A DNA stretch of 64,000 nucleotides from Akebia trifoliata. Its lineage: Eukaryota > Streptophyta > Magnoliopsida > Ranunculales > Lardizabalaceae. Shown here one piece after another: positions 24,979 through 36,135 of this stretch. The DNA is taken from NCBI GenBank assembly GCA_017979445.1, contig CM030704.1, positions 17,777,658 through 17,841,657 of the forward strand, given 5' to 3'. The notes under the pieces are model-generated. The model was not told the DNA's origin and ran no database searches. It saw only the letters and a program-made list of their open reading frames with translations. Numbering within the stretch: position 1 is the stretch's first letter; each line of letters starts with the position of its first letter. Position numbers and translations under genes: made by a program.

Positions 24979-27587
24979 ATGGGTAGAGAGCGACGGACTC
25001 GAGTGGCGAGGCATTCTTCAAAAGAGGAGGAGGAGGCGAGACTCAAGACCCGGACCCATTTTACTTTGGGGTCCGGTGTGGCGACAGAGTACGGCTGGCC
25101 GAGACAGCTTTTGCTGAGGCCTAATTCAGCTTCAGTAGCTGGTTCTTCTTTCAATAGTCAAGCAGAGGAGGCCAGTACCTCTCATAGTCGTCCGGCTGAG
25201 GACCTACCAAGCAGCAGTAAAGGAAGAGGTAGACGTGGCGGCCGAGGCCAGGCAGATAGGGCCACTGGTAGAGGTAGAGTGGGCAAAGAGGTTCCCAGGG
25301 TCGAGATCCCTAAAGAGGAGAGTGAGAGGGTGCCAGATACCTCTCTTCTTCACGGGCTAGAGAGGCATGCTTCTATACTCGTTCGCTTGGATATCCCTAC
25401 CCCCTATCCTTCCGCTAGCTTTAAGGGTAGGTGGAGCACTTTTCTATCAACTGTTGCGTCATTCTCAGATGACATTCGTACCCAGTTCTCGACAGTGGGC
25501 TTCGGTGCATTTTTGCAGATCCCTGCTCTCAAGGTTAACCGCCCTTTTTTTTTTGCTATGGTGGAGAGGTGGTTTACATTGATTCATTCCTTCCACATGC
25601 CTGAGGTGGAGATAGGCAATAGGCCTCCAGACTTTGTGGCGATTACCGGTATCGCTATGGATGGGGAGCCTCTACCTTTAGCCATGTTGACGGTGCAGGA
25701 AGCCGGAGAGTTATTAGGCATCGCTAGAGTCCCTACCTCTATGGTAGGGAAGATAGGCTAGATTAGTACAAAGGTGCTGATGGGTCTTTTATTGATTGAG
25801 GCAGAGGATGGGGCCCCTCACACTTACAGAAAGCGGTAGGCCCGGTTTGGAGATAGAGATTTCGACATTATTTTCCGCATTTGCTTCCTTCTCCTCATCG
25901 ACAGTTACTTTTTCTTGGAAGATGACTCTTCAATTTCTACCAAATTCATTTTCGTTATGCATGATTTTGACCACATTGGTGATTTCGACTGGGGGAGTTT
26001 GATTTACAGAACCATTCTTACTGGTTTGAATCGGGTAGTAGATGGGATCACTGCTCCTCGTGGAGCTAGTATCTCCACTCAATTCTTTTGGCAGTTTATC
26101 GAGGTAAAATAGATCTAAGCTTCATTCCTCCTCAATTTTCTTTTCAACATTTAGCTCATTGTCTGACGCTTTCTTTCTTTTCTTAGACTTTCGTTCATGT
26201 ATATTTTCCTTTTTATCTGTTTACTCGTCGTCATCCCGACAAGGGTTATCCACTAGGCACATTTTGGGCCACTAGAGATGCTAGGGCTATCAGAAGCAGC
26301 CCTAGGAGTGCTCAGGCCCATATTGATCGCTGTCGGCTTCGAGACGTGAGTATTCTAACCCTTGTTAGGTTCTTCTATACTTGCAATTATCTATGCCTAC
26401 TATCTGATTTTCTCTTTTCCAGATCTTTTCTATCACTCTACGAGACCTTTCCCGCACCATTAGCGGAAGGCAGGAGGTAAGGAACGCCTATAGGCGTAAC
26501 ACCAGACGACAGTGCTACCCCTACTTCATCGGAGAGTAGAGATATACGTTCTATCTAGGGAAACGCTTGTTTTTCCAGCACGACGGAAGTCTTCGTATTC
26601 CTGTCGCTCCACCCGAGCCTATCTCGGGGGCGATGATGGTAGATGAGTATCTCGCCCAATCGAGAGGTGTTGATGTTGCTGGACTAGTGAAGGCTGGGGA
26701 TTATTAGGCATGGTTCCGAGAGACATCCATCGGATGCATCATGCCTGCAATCACTGATCGAGCTGAGATCACGGAGATCGGAGGGGTCCTACTATAGGAG
26801 CATGCTGTCACGGTACGCATTCTGTCATTACCTCTTTTCCTTAGAACTTTTTGTCTTTTATGATTCTCACTTGGTCGGTGTCCTTGCTTTCAGGCCGATG
26901 ATCTTCGTCGTTTTCGAGAGGGCTATGATGTTATTAAGGCCCAAGTAGCAAGGGCAATGGAGATGGAGAATAGGTGGAGGGCCTCTAGGATTGAGCTGGA
27001 AGAGCAGGCTGCTCGGATTAAGGAGTAGGAGGCTCGTATAGAGGCGCAGGCAGCCAGGATCCAGGAGTTGGAGCTGAAGATGACCCTACGGGAGTCTCGT
27101 TTCCAGGCTGAGATGGTATGTCCCTTTCTGTTTCTCTTCTCTTTTCTCTTTCATAGATCGTAGTTCATAAATATTTTGTTTTGATCGATTCTTCTATGAT
27201 ATTTTCAGGATTATCATCGTCGTCGAGACGGAGCGAGCACCTCTGCGCGGCCTCCTACACCTCCTAGGGTAAATATCTACATTTTAATTGTTAATTTCCT
27301 TGCATATTCTGTATATATCTCTGCCTGTATTTTGATCTGCTTTGTTTCTTTATTTTCAGGCCTCCCCTTTCACTGGCCCTCCTGTCCCTGGTGCTGATCT
27401 AGCAAGTACTACGGAGCAGGATGTTGTCTTGGACGCGGAGCTATTCTTCACGGATTCGGAGGGACGACTACGGATGCACGGTCTACCTTCTTCCGGAGTG
27501 TCTGGCTCGGGTACAGTGGCCAGATACTCTTCTGGAGCGATCCCAGAGACTCAGAGTACCTGGGACGATGCTCCCATTTCAATCTGA
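24979..27587 (+). pseudogene. antisense gene 1: plant-mobile-domain (MAIN-like) protein with coiled coil, six exons
   Basis: Opposite strand to gag-pol. Six exons, all phase 0 with GT...AG introns: 24979-26103, 26188-26345 region (start 26187), 26423-26812, 26894-27115, 27209-27268 and 27360-27587, 727 codons in total. Residues 1-100 are basic and low-complexity (GRGRRGGRGQ). Residues about 120-375 carry the plant mobile domain look: LERHASILVRLDIPTPYPSASF, FSTVGFGAFLQIPALKVNRPFFFAMVERW, then FVMHDFDHIGDFDWGSLIYRTI. Exon 4 encodes a Glu/Arg coiled coil of about 70 residues. Six in-frame stops (25759, 25837, 26537, 26705, 26795, 27026) are all TAG. Related domains occur in host MAIN/MAIL1 proteins and in extra ORFs of Tat-lineage elements; its molecular role is unknown. 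TTGTAT-type polyadenylation signals follow from about 27640. Confidence 0.72.
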
Positions 27588-28120
27588 TTATTGATGTACC
27601 TTGTAAACATACAAACGTTTCATATTAGTTTTTGGACATTGTATGTAAACATTTCGAAATTTTGTATATATGTGCATTTATGTTCATTATTCCTTTCATT
27701 TGTTGTATCATTATGATCATATGTGCGATTAACTTGGGCTCCGATGAGTTTCTTGGGCGTGATATCGATCATCAGGGCTTTTGAGCCTCTTGAGTGTCGG
27801 TGAGCTTATGAGTGGGTAGAGTGTTTGATCAGGGTCCAAAGAATCCTTTGAGCGTGTTCTTGAGTGGTGTGAGCCGTTTGAGAGCCCATGGTTAGTGAGG
27901 TGGTTTTCGACGACCTGGTCTGGCCCAGTATGATTCGGGCGAGTTCCCACATGCCTGATATACATTTTGAGGACTTTTTAGAGTTTTGATGGCGTTTATT
28001 GAGCATGTGGGAGTCCCAATCATTTCCATGTGATTTTAAGGTATTAAGCCCTGAGATGACCGTTATGCAGTCTTAAATTGCGAAAAATTCAAATGACTCA
28101 GGGCCCCAAGGCTAAAATGT
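27588..28120. other. spacer between the two antisense genes
   Basis: The first 100 bases look like a plant 3' UTR (TGTAAACAT repeated, TTGTATAT). The rest is unremarkable, with no ORF I trust on either strand. Confidence 0.4.
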
Positions 28121-28125
28121 TCTAG

Positions 28126-28335
28126 TCCGTGTTGTCAACACGGATAACTTTACCAAGATTTCATCCGTGCCAGGAGCACGAATAAGGCATTTTGGTTATA
28201 ATTCGTGCCTTGAGCACGGGTGAGTTACATTTGTCTCCATCCGTTCTTGGAGTACGGATAGTCTAGTCCGGATTTCATCTGTATTTTAGGCACGGATCAG
28301 TCAATATTTGACCTTATCCGTGTTTAAAGCACGGA
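28126..28335 (+). repeat. hairpin array H2, upstream of antisense gene 2
   Basis: About six inverted repeats of the TCCGTG...CACGGA type. The first is nearly perfect: TCCGTGTTG-T-CAACACGGA (28126-28144). Others are CGTGC...GCACG and ATCCGT...ACGGAT. It ends 127 bp before the ATG of antisense gene 2. Same motif as arrays H1 and H3. Confidence 0.8.
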
Positions 28336-28462
28336 CCAGCACGATTCACCCTTACTTTAACCTTGTTTCACTATTGATTTTGCCCTAACATTTTACTCCC
28401 CTTTTCCACATTTTGGGTGGTTTTTTGCTCTCCTTCTTCCTCAAAACCTCTTCTCAACTCTC

Positions 28463-30056
28463 ATGGAGGTGCCCTATACCCTTCCCAACTTGAAAAGATA
28501 TGGCATTGTCGATCCTTTCTTGGGTAGTTGGATAGATAGCATGGATAATGATGAGAAGGCTCAATGGTGTTTGAATAAGTTGGGGTTCACTCTTTCCTTG
28601 CCCAAGGTACTATTGCAATGGAGTTTGATCGATACAATGCTAGGGTATTGGATCCCCGAGCTCAATCTCTTTCGATTTGGGGAGCATGAAATGACCCCCA
28701 CCATTGAAGAATTTCAAGTGTTGTTGGGGATCGAAATATCGGGTGAGGTTGTGGTTCCACCCTTGCATGATGGGTATCGAGGTGAGACTTCTGACTTCTT
28801 AGGGATAAATCGCAAGTTTTTTAAGATTCCGGATGGTGGATCAGTTTTGAAAACAATGTCCAAATCTTTCTTGATTGAACGCCTCATGGATCCCTCGAAG
28901 CTGTTGATTCACTTTAATACTCTCACTTTGATGGTGGTGAATCAACTCTTGTTTCCGGGTGACGGAGACACCATAGATCTTTCTCTCATTCACGTGATTC
29001 AACAAGTCCGGGAGGGACGCCGGTTGGCCCCAATGCTTTTAACTAAAATGTTCCAATCTCTCACGGCTTGCTCGTCCGGTCGTGATCGAATTTTTCGAGG
29101 ATGTGCTCTACTCCTGCAAGTAAATTTCCAACTTTGTTTATTTTTAAATTTAAATTTAAATTGATTAGTTTCCAAAGTTTAGAATGTTCCTGTTTTTGTA
29201 GCTTTGGTTTATGGATCATCTAGCTTCAATAGAAGTTGTTAATCATCCATTTTGCGTTAATATCGATCTCATATTTATGATGTCGAGGCGAGTTGCTTCC
29301 TTCATCTCGGGTGGCAAAGAAGAGTGGTATTCCTTTATCGACAACCTTGATGATGAAGAAGTGAGATGGGTAGGTACCTTCCAACCTCGAGGGTCTCCCG
29401 TGATTGCATTTGATGGTGCCCGTTTTCTCGTTTTGATTGGTCTTCACAAGACAACCCATTATATACCACTTCGGGTTCTCCGACAATTTGGTTATGATCA
29501 GAGTGTGCTCATCCCAGAGGATTTTACTGAGTTGGTTGGTCCCTTGTCAACTGCACTTCTGAGTCGACTCGTAAAAGAATGGAGTCGAGTCGAGATTCTG
29601 AGTCGACCCATCTTCGCATCACACTTGGTCCCGGCATACTTACATTGGATTCGAGAACTTATCTCTGGGAGATCCTCGATGTCGATAGTTCCCCGAACAC
29701 GTCCTGGTGCTTCATCCTTCTTTAATTATCGAAATCGAGTTGAGAAGTCTCAGACTGATCATCGTCGAATTCAGGCTATTTGGCTTAAATTCGAGAAAAA
29801 GATGCAGAAGGAGATTGCTCAATTGACATCTGCCCTTATCTAATCTAGATCTAGTAATAGTGGCGAAGTAGCTAGGCTTCAAGCTAAAGTTGCTAAGTTG
29901 AGGGATCGGCTTGCCTAGCGTCCTCATTTTGAGGACTTTGCAACATATTTGGTGAGTCGTGATGATTCAGATGTAGAAAAAGTGATGATGAGCCAGGCTG
30001 TCCGGATTCGTGTTTTGAAAGAATGCTTTGACTCATTTTTTCATTTCTTACCATGA
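28463..30056 (+). pseudogene. antisense gene 2: DUF7745/plant-mobile-domain-like protein with coiled coil, two exons
   Basis: Opposite strand to gag-pol. Exon 1 is 28463-29119 (219 codons) and exon 2 is 29202-30056 (285 codons), both phase 0, with an 82-bp GTAAAT...TTGTAG intron. The N-terminal half has FGEHEMTPTIEEFQVLLGI, the signature I associate with DUF7745 and plant-mobile-domain proteins of plants; then FNTLTLMVVNQLLFPGD and, after the intron, LWFMDHLASIEV. The C-terminus (residues about 410-460) is a Lys/Glu/Leu coiled coil. Only two late stops interrupt it: TAA at 29841 and TAG at 29916, both explainable as C-to-T changes of Gln codons. If 29841 is the true end, the protein is 432 residues and intact. 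Function unknown. The ATG follows a CT-rich leader and hairpin array H2. Confidence 0.68.
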
Positions 30057-31494
30057 CGTTTGATCGACTGCGTTGTATTCCCATTTTTTCTATTTTCTTG
30101 CCATTATCTGAATATATGCAAGATGTTGAAAGATTAATGCAAAGAAAATAGGTTTTGTACTTACTTGGCCTCAAGTATATCTATTTTCTTGAAAACACAA
30201 AATTTTGTTGAATAAGTCATAGATTTGTCATCATTGGCCAAAATAGTAGTTTTTTTTTAGAAATTTTGTGAAATGTCTTTATCAAATGAATATGATAAAT
30301 TCAGAGTTTATAAAATTTTTGGTTGTGAGCTTTTGGTGCTTTTGCAAAACACAGGGGATACAAGTATCAATTATCATTTTAGTTCCTTTAGTGTCATTCC
30401 CATTGTCCTGGTATTTGGAGGATTGTTATCTGCTCGGGACGTAGGTTTTCTTAGAAAGATTTCGCCATTCACAATTTATAATCTTGCGGGCCAAGAAATT
30501 TTTTTTTGTTTGTCCTTATTGCCCTTGGTGCCAATTACGGTTTTCATCAGACCCCGTTTCCACATTTTTGGGCATCGACGTCCTTTTTGGGATTTTCATC
30601 GTACTAGTGATTTTAATCTTGCCATAGTCTTATTCTTTTACTCACAATGCCCTTTCAGACTATGCTTGTATTTTTTTTGGATCTTTACGTTACGATTTTT
30701 GCTCGGAGTCTCTGTGTCTTTGTGGCTTGGTGACTCAAGTTGAGCTGCGAGATCAGCGACTCTACTCTTGTAGTGGCACTCTTTCTTGAGTAACAGATCT
30801 AGATTCCCCTCTCGAGTTTGTTGACGATTATTCATGGTTCGACAACTCAAGTTGAGCCGCAAGATTGGCTACTCTACACTTCAAGTACTCTTTTTTTTAG
30901 AATATCCGACCTAGATTCCCCTCTCGAGTCTTCCAACGACTAACAAAGCTTTGAGGTCCGGACCAAGTCGTAAGATCATTGGTGCTGCCATCGTCACCGT
31001 GTTGCCCTTGAACATTTCCTGATAAAAAAGGACTTTTAGTTGGGACAGAACGTTGGCTTAGGCTTATGGTAATGGAAGGATACAAAAGATTAAGGTCTGG
31101 ATTTGTTTAGAGTGGGTTAGACGTGGGATTTGTTTATTTTTGTTTCGAAAAGGTGATCTGTGTCTCCTTCCAACGTCTCTCGAACTTGTTTAGGCTGGAG
31201 ATTTGGGTCAAGCTCAGATTAAGTGTCCGAGTTTCTTGACTTTTTTTTATTTTTTTGTATTTTTAGCCGTTCACAGTTTATCCTCATGCGGGCCAAGAGT
31301 AATTTGATGTTTTTGATTTTTTCGATTTTCTTTTCTTTTGTCTTTTTTTTTTTTCTTTTTTTAATCGTTTTGTAGTTATTGACTTGTCCCAATCTTAAGT
31401 TAAGAAATGAACTTGATGGCTCAAAAGGGTTGACTAGGGTTGATAGTTGGTTTAGAATAGCAAAGATGGCCTTTCGTCATCTCAAGGTCAGTTT
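30057..31494. other. region between antisense gene 2 and the end of pol in D
   Basis: 1.4 kb without credible genes. It contains a direct repeat of about 120 bp (about 30725-30830 and 30842-30945, both with GACTCAAGTTGAGC-like or AGATTCCCCTCTCGAGT motifs) and a second pair with CATGCGGGCCAAGA-like cores (about 30465 and 31270). The 156-codon frame at 30273-30743 is hydrophobic and T-rich only, with no family signature. Confidence 0.45.
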
Positions 31495-33401
31495 TTAGGC
31501 GTGGTATTTCTTGACAGTGTCAGCATTGATCGGTTGTGGAAAGATTTGTCCGTCTATTTCCGTAAGTTTCAGAGCTCTTCATGTCATTACCTTCTTCACG
31601 ATAAATGGTCTCTCATAGTTTGGTCGAAACTTTCCTCTAGCGTCTCCTTGAATTGGCAAAATTTTCTTCAGAACAAGGTCTCTTGGTGAGAAATCCCTAA
31701 GCTTGACTTTCTTATTGTAGGCACTAGCTATTCGTCATTGATAGATCTGTCTGTGACAGATGGCTACAAGGTGTTTTTCTTCAATCAAATTCAGTTGTTC
31801 AAACCGAGCTTGAATCCATTCAGCTTTATCCAATTCTACTTCTTTTAAGATCCGGAGGGAAGGACTCTCAACCTCTACAGGTAAAACTGCTTCCATTCCA
31901 TAGACCAATGAATACGGAGTTGCCCCAGTCGAAGTTCTGAACGAGGTTCGATAGGCGTGGAGTGCAAAAGGCAACATATCGTGCCAATCTTTGTATTTAA
32001 CTGTCATCTTCTCGATAATTTTCTTGATATTCTTGTTGGTTGCCTTGACTACTACGTTCATTTTAGATCTGTAAGGTACAGAGTTGTGATGAGTGATCTG
32101 GAAATCTTCGCACATCTTGATCATATCCTTATTTTTGAAGTTCTTAGCATTGTCAGTTACCAATCCGCTGGGAAGTTCATACCTGCAGATGATGTTATTC
32201 TTGACAAACTTCAAGACATTGCTTTTCGTGACGTTGGCATATGAGGCAACTTATACCCACTTGGTTAAGTAGTCGATAGCAACTAAGATGAAGCGATGCC
32301 CGTTTGTAGTTTTTGATAAGATTTGCCCGATGACATCCATTCCCCAGAGCAAGAAGGGCCAAGGGGTAGTCATATTATGCAATTCTGAAGGTGGCGCATT
32401 GATCTTGTTGGCATAAATCTAGCATAAATGGCATTTGCAAACATGCTGATAGTAATCACTCTCCATTGTTGACCAATAGTATCTCATCCTCATGATCTTC
32501 TTCGCTAGCATGTAACCATTCATATGGGGTCCACAGACTCCACCGTGCATGGTCTTGATTTGTTGTTTCGCTTCTGTTTCTACCACACATCGAAGTAAGA
32601 CCTCGTGGTGAGATTTCTTGTATAGAATACCGTTGTTCAAGAATGATTGCCCTGCTAGTTTCTGAATGGTCCTTCGATCATTTGGCGTTGCATCTGAAGG
32701 GAGGGTTCGATCTTCGAGATATGCTTTGATGTCTGAGTACCAAGGTTTTTCTTCAAATTCTTCTACTTATATGGGTAAGAAATAGGTCGGCTCATCTTGA
32801 ATTCCAATCTCAATTGGGTCGATGACTAGGTCTTCCGAGATACTGATCATAGAAGCAAGTGTAGCTAGTGCATCTGCAAACTGATTCTTCGCTCTCGGCA
32901 TATATGTGAATGAAATCCTGTCAAAGCACGAGCATAATTCCTCCAGATACTCGTGGTAAGGGACCAGTCTCTACTCTCTGGTCTTCCATTCTCCAGTCGT
33001 CTGATAGACTACTAAGCTTGAATCTCCGAAACATCAATCTCATCTACCTCGAGATCTAGTGCTGCTTTCAACCCTACTCTACATGCTTCATATTCAGCCT
33101 CGTTGTTAGAGTATTGGAATTTCAGTCTGATTGCAATTGGCACATGAGACCCATCTAGTTTAATCAAGACTGCCCCTATTTCGTTTCCTTTCTAATTTGC
33201 TGCTCCGTCGAAGTACATTTTCCAGCCTGGTTCATCATCATCGTTTTCAATCTCGGTGAGAAATATGGCTTCATCAGGAAAGTTCGTCTTTAGTGGCTCG
33301 TAGTCAGGCAACGGGTGCTCGGCAAGGTGATCGACGATGGCTTGCTCTTTGATGGCTTTTTGAGTAACATAGGTGATGTCAAACTTAGATAATAATAACT
33401 G
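31495..33401 (-). pseudogene. pol: pol of element D, 3' part: second RNase H and integrase
   Basis: Reads from the insertion point of B to a stop at 31495-31497 after KKYHA. First comes an archaeal-type RNase H (WKMYFDGAAN, then NNEAEYEACRVGL), the extra RNase H known in Tat-lineage elements. A frameshift near 33037 breaks it before its third acidic motif (GDSSLVVYQ). The integrase follows: zinc-binding HGGVCGPH...CKCHLC, then core WGMDVIG, VTDNAKNF and, exactly 35 residues on, a Lys where the catalytic Glu of the D,D-35-E triad should be (AAG at 32044-32046). Stops after CKCHLC (TAG, near 32418) and after TKWV also interrupt it. Integrase inserts the cDNA into chromosomes; this copy is dead. 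Confidence 0.88.
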
Positions 33402-34976
33402 TGTAGACACCTCATTTTTGCACTCGCCTGATTAATCAACTCGTCAATCCGATTGCAACGATTTCTAATGATGGATGATTATTCTAATGCTCTATTTTGT
33501 TACTAGATGTGTTTCAAAAATTCGGATGAGGTATCTCAAATTAACGAAACTTTAGAAACTACGCTACACTAGAAAAATATAACCTCAAAAACATAGAAAT
33601 CATCATCTTACAAATAATAAAAAAAACTTTACGATAAAAATCACTAAAAAATGAACAAATTACCAAAATACACCTAACCTCAAAACATCCTTAAAGCTTA
33701 CATTACGCTTAGGAAAATCCTTTCAATCACATAAAACAACAAATCGAAACCAAATAAATCATTTCGCCAATTTTCACAAAATTTGACAAAATTATGAAAA
33801 TACTCCTCATAAAGGTCACGACCATTTCTTACAAAAAATTTCATAAATGACACAAACTAATATTTCCATTGAATTCCTTATGAAAAATCAATTTCAAAAC
33901 ATCTTGGAACATTGAAAAATGACTTAAAACGCAAAAAAGTCATCTCCGATAGCAAAACGGTAATTTTACAATTTTAATAATTAAAAATATCTGAAATTAA
34001 TAATTAAAACAGTAATTAACATAAAGTGAAACCCTAACAAAAATTAAATTCAATCAAGTAAGACTTAAGTCAAATCTTAAAATCAAGTTAATCAAGTAAG
34101 ACTTAAGTCAAATCTTAAAATCAAGTCAATCAAGTAAGACTTAAGTCAAAATCCTAAAGTCAAGTCAATCAAGTGAGACTTAAGTCAAAATCCTAATCAA
34201 TCTAATAAGACCAAAGTCAAAACCCTAAAAGAATTCTAATTGAATTCTAACACTAACTCTAGAATTCTAATTAAACTCAAACACTAACTCTATAATTCTA
34301 ATTAAACACTAACTCTATTTTAAAATAATTCTAATTAAACATTAACTCTATCTAAAAAACACCTAAAAAATTTATAAATAAGGGTCTCTACAATCTATTT
34401 TCGTATCAAAGAGAAAATCCTTGAAAAAGTAGGTCAAAAGGCCTCCCCAACCTTTCCAAAACCCTAATTCTGAAGCCTTAACTCCTTACCTAACATTCAT
34501 ACCCCAACTTTAGCTCAAAAAATACCCAAAAACCTTTCTAAAATACCTTAAAATCTATAAAAAAAAATCAGAAAACTCACAGATCTAAGAAGAAGATACC
34601 TCAACTTGGAGATCAGAAATCAGATCCAGTGACAGAACGAAGGGAGGAGTACTGTATAAGGAGATGTTCTATCAGATCTGAGAGAACAAAATCGTTGCAT
34701 ACGGAAAATGTGACTATTTTTTTTTATTTAGATCTTTTTAGCAATGTAGTTTATTTGGGAATTAGTAGAGACCGGTGTTTGCCGAGCGGGGTTGGTGCCT
34801 AACACCTTCCAATTTCGTAACGTGATCTTCGAACCCGTATTTTTCTTTCGTAGATTAGTATTATTTGTCTTTTAGTGTCAGTGTTCGATTCCTAGACCGT
34901 AATAATTAGGTGGCGACTCCCAAACCTCAAAAGTCAAAATCTTATCCGCACACCCCGGGAATCGAGGGCACTTTCA
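33402..34976 (+). repeat. 5' LTR of element B
   Basis: 1,575 bp, TGTAGACACC...GCACTTTCA. TATA box TTTATAAATA at 34371-34380. U5 carries GGTTGGTGCCTAACACC and a GGTGGCGACTCC motif (34909-34920) that copies the start of the primer-binding site. Confidence 0.9.
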
Positions 34977-34977
34977 G

Positions 34978-34995
34978 TGGCGACTCTGTTGGGAA
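34978..34995 (+). other. primer-binding site of element B (decayed)
   Basis: TGGCGACTCTGTTGGGAA, one base after the LTR; compared with A and D it has C-to-T and G-to-A changes. Same tRNA-Arg type. Confidence 0.65.
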
Positions 34996-35420
34996 TTATT
35001 GAAGATCAAACTTGAAAAGCCCCAAGTATGAGAGCATTGCCAAAACGACCTAGTTTTTTTTTTATTTAATTTATTTAATTAATTTATTTATTTGTTTATT
35101 TATATTTTTATTTTTATTGTAGCTTGATTGTGGATCGTTTATGTGGATTTTGAGTATTGTTTTATTTATTTATTTTTTTATCCAATTAAGGGTCACTTTT
35201 TGATAATCCTTAAATAATTAAAAATTCAAATAGACATATGAATTAAGGATGGGATGATGTTAGCAGTAAAAGTTTGGATATCATATTCTTAAATGCTTAG
35301 TTTTTGTGGTCCCAATTAAAGGGTTGGAGACTTTAAAATAATCTAAGATTTTTTAAAAGAAAATAATGAGGTAAAATAGATTGATATTGCTGGGCATACG
35401 ATTGATGAGATATGAGGTGA

Positions 35421-36135
35421 TGTTCATTTTTTTACTAAAAAAAAAACATTTAAAAAAAAATCAAAATTTTTTTAAAAAAAATGTTAAAAAGCAAAAGAAA
35501 ACGTTTTTAAAAAAAACGTTTTTTAAAAAAAGAAGAAAACCTTTTTTTTTTAAATTTTAAAAAAAAGTATTAAAAAAAAAACGTTTAAAAAAAATCAAAA
35601 AATTAAAAAAAAAAAAAAAACCGTTAAAAAGAAAAAGAAAACGTTTTTAAAAAATTAAAAAAACAACTTTAAAAAAAAAACGTTAAATTTTTTTTTTTTT
35701 TTTAAGTTTAAAAAGTTTTAAAAAAATGTTATAAAAAAACATTTTAAAAAAAACGTTAAAAAACAAAATTAAAAAAAAAAAAATTAAAAAAAATTAAAAA
35801 TTAAAAAAAATCAAAAAAAAATTATTAAAAAAATCAAAAATTTAAAAATTTAAAAAATAAAAATACAAACGTTAAAAAAAATGTTTTAAAAAAATCATTT
35901 ACAAAAAAAAGAAAATAAAAAAAAAAGTTTAAAAAAAAAACGTTTAAAAAATAAATAAATAAATAATTTAAAAAAAAAACGTAAAAAAAATATATTTTTA
36001 AAAAAAATTTAAAAAAAAAGTTTATTTGTTTCAAAATTTTTTATTTTAAACAATATTCGGTTTTTCTCTTAAAAAAAAAACAATTTTTTTTTAAAACTGA
36101 ATTCAATTTTTCTTTATTTAAAAAAAGAAAAAATT
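35421..36135. repeat. A/T-homopolymer region with repeated AACGTT
   Basis: About 700 bp of A-runs and T-runs punctuated by many AAACGTTT palindromes. The matching place in A (about 13010-13080) is only a short A-rich run, so it has expanded in B. Sequencing or assembly error is possible in such a tract. Confidence 0.7.

Noticed and set aside
30273..30743. 156-codon plus-strand frame in D
   Set aside because: Compositionally hydrophobic, begins in an AT-rich stretch, overlaps short direct repeats, and resembles no known protein.
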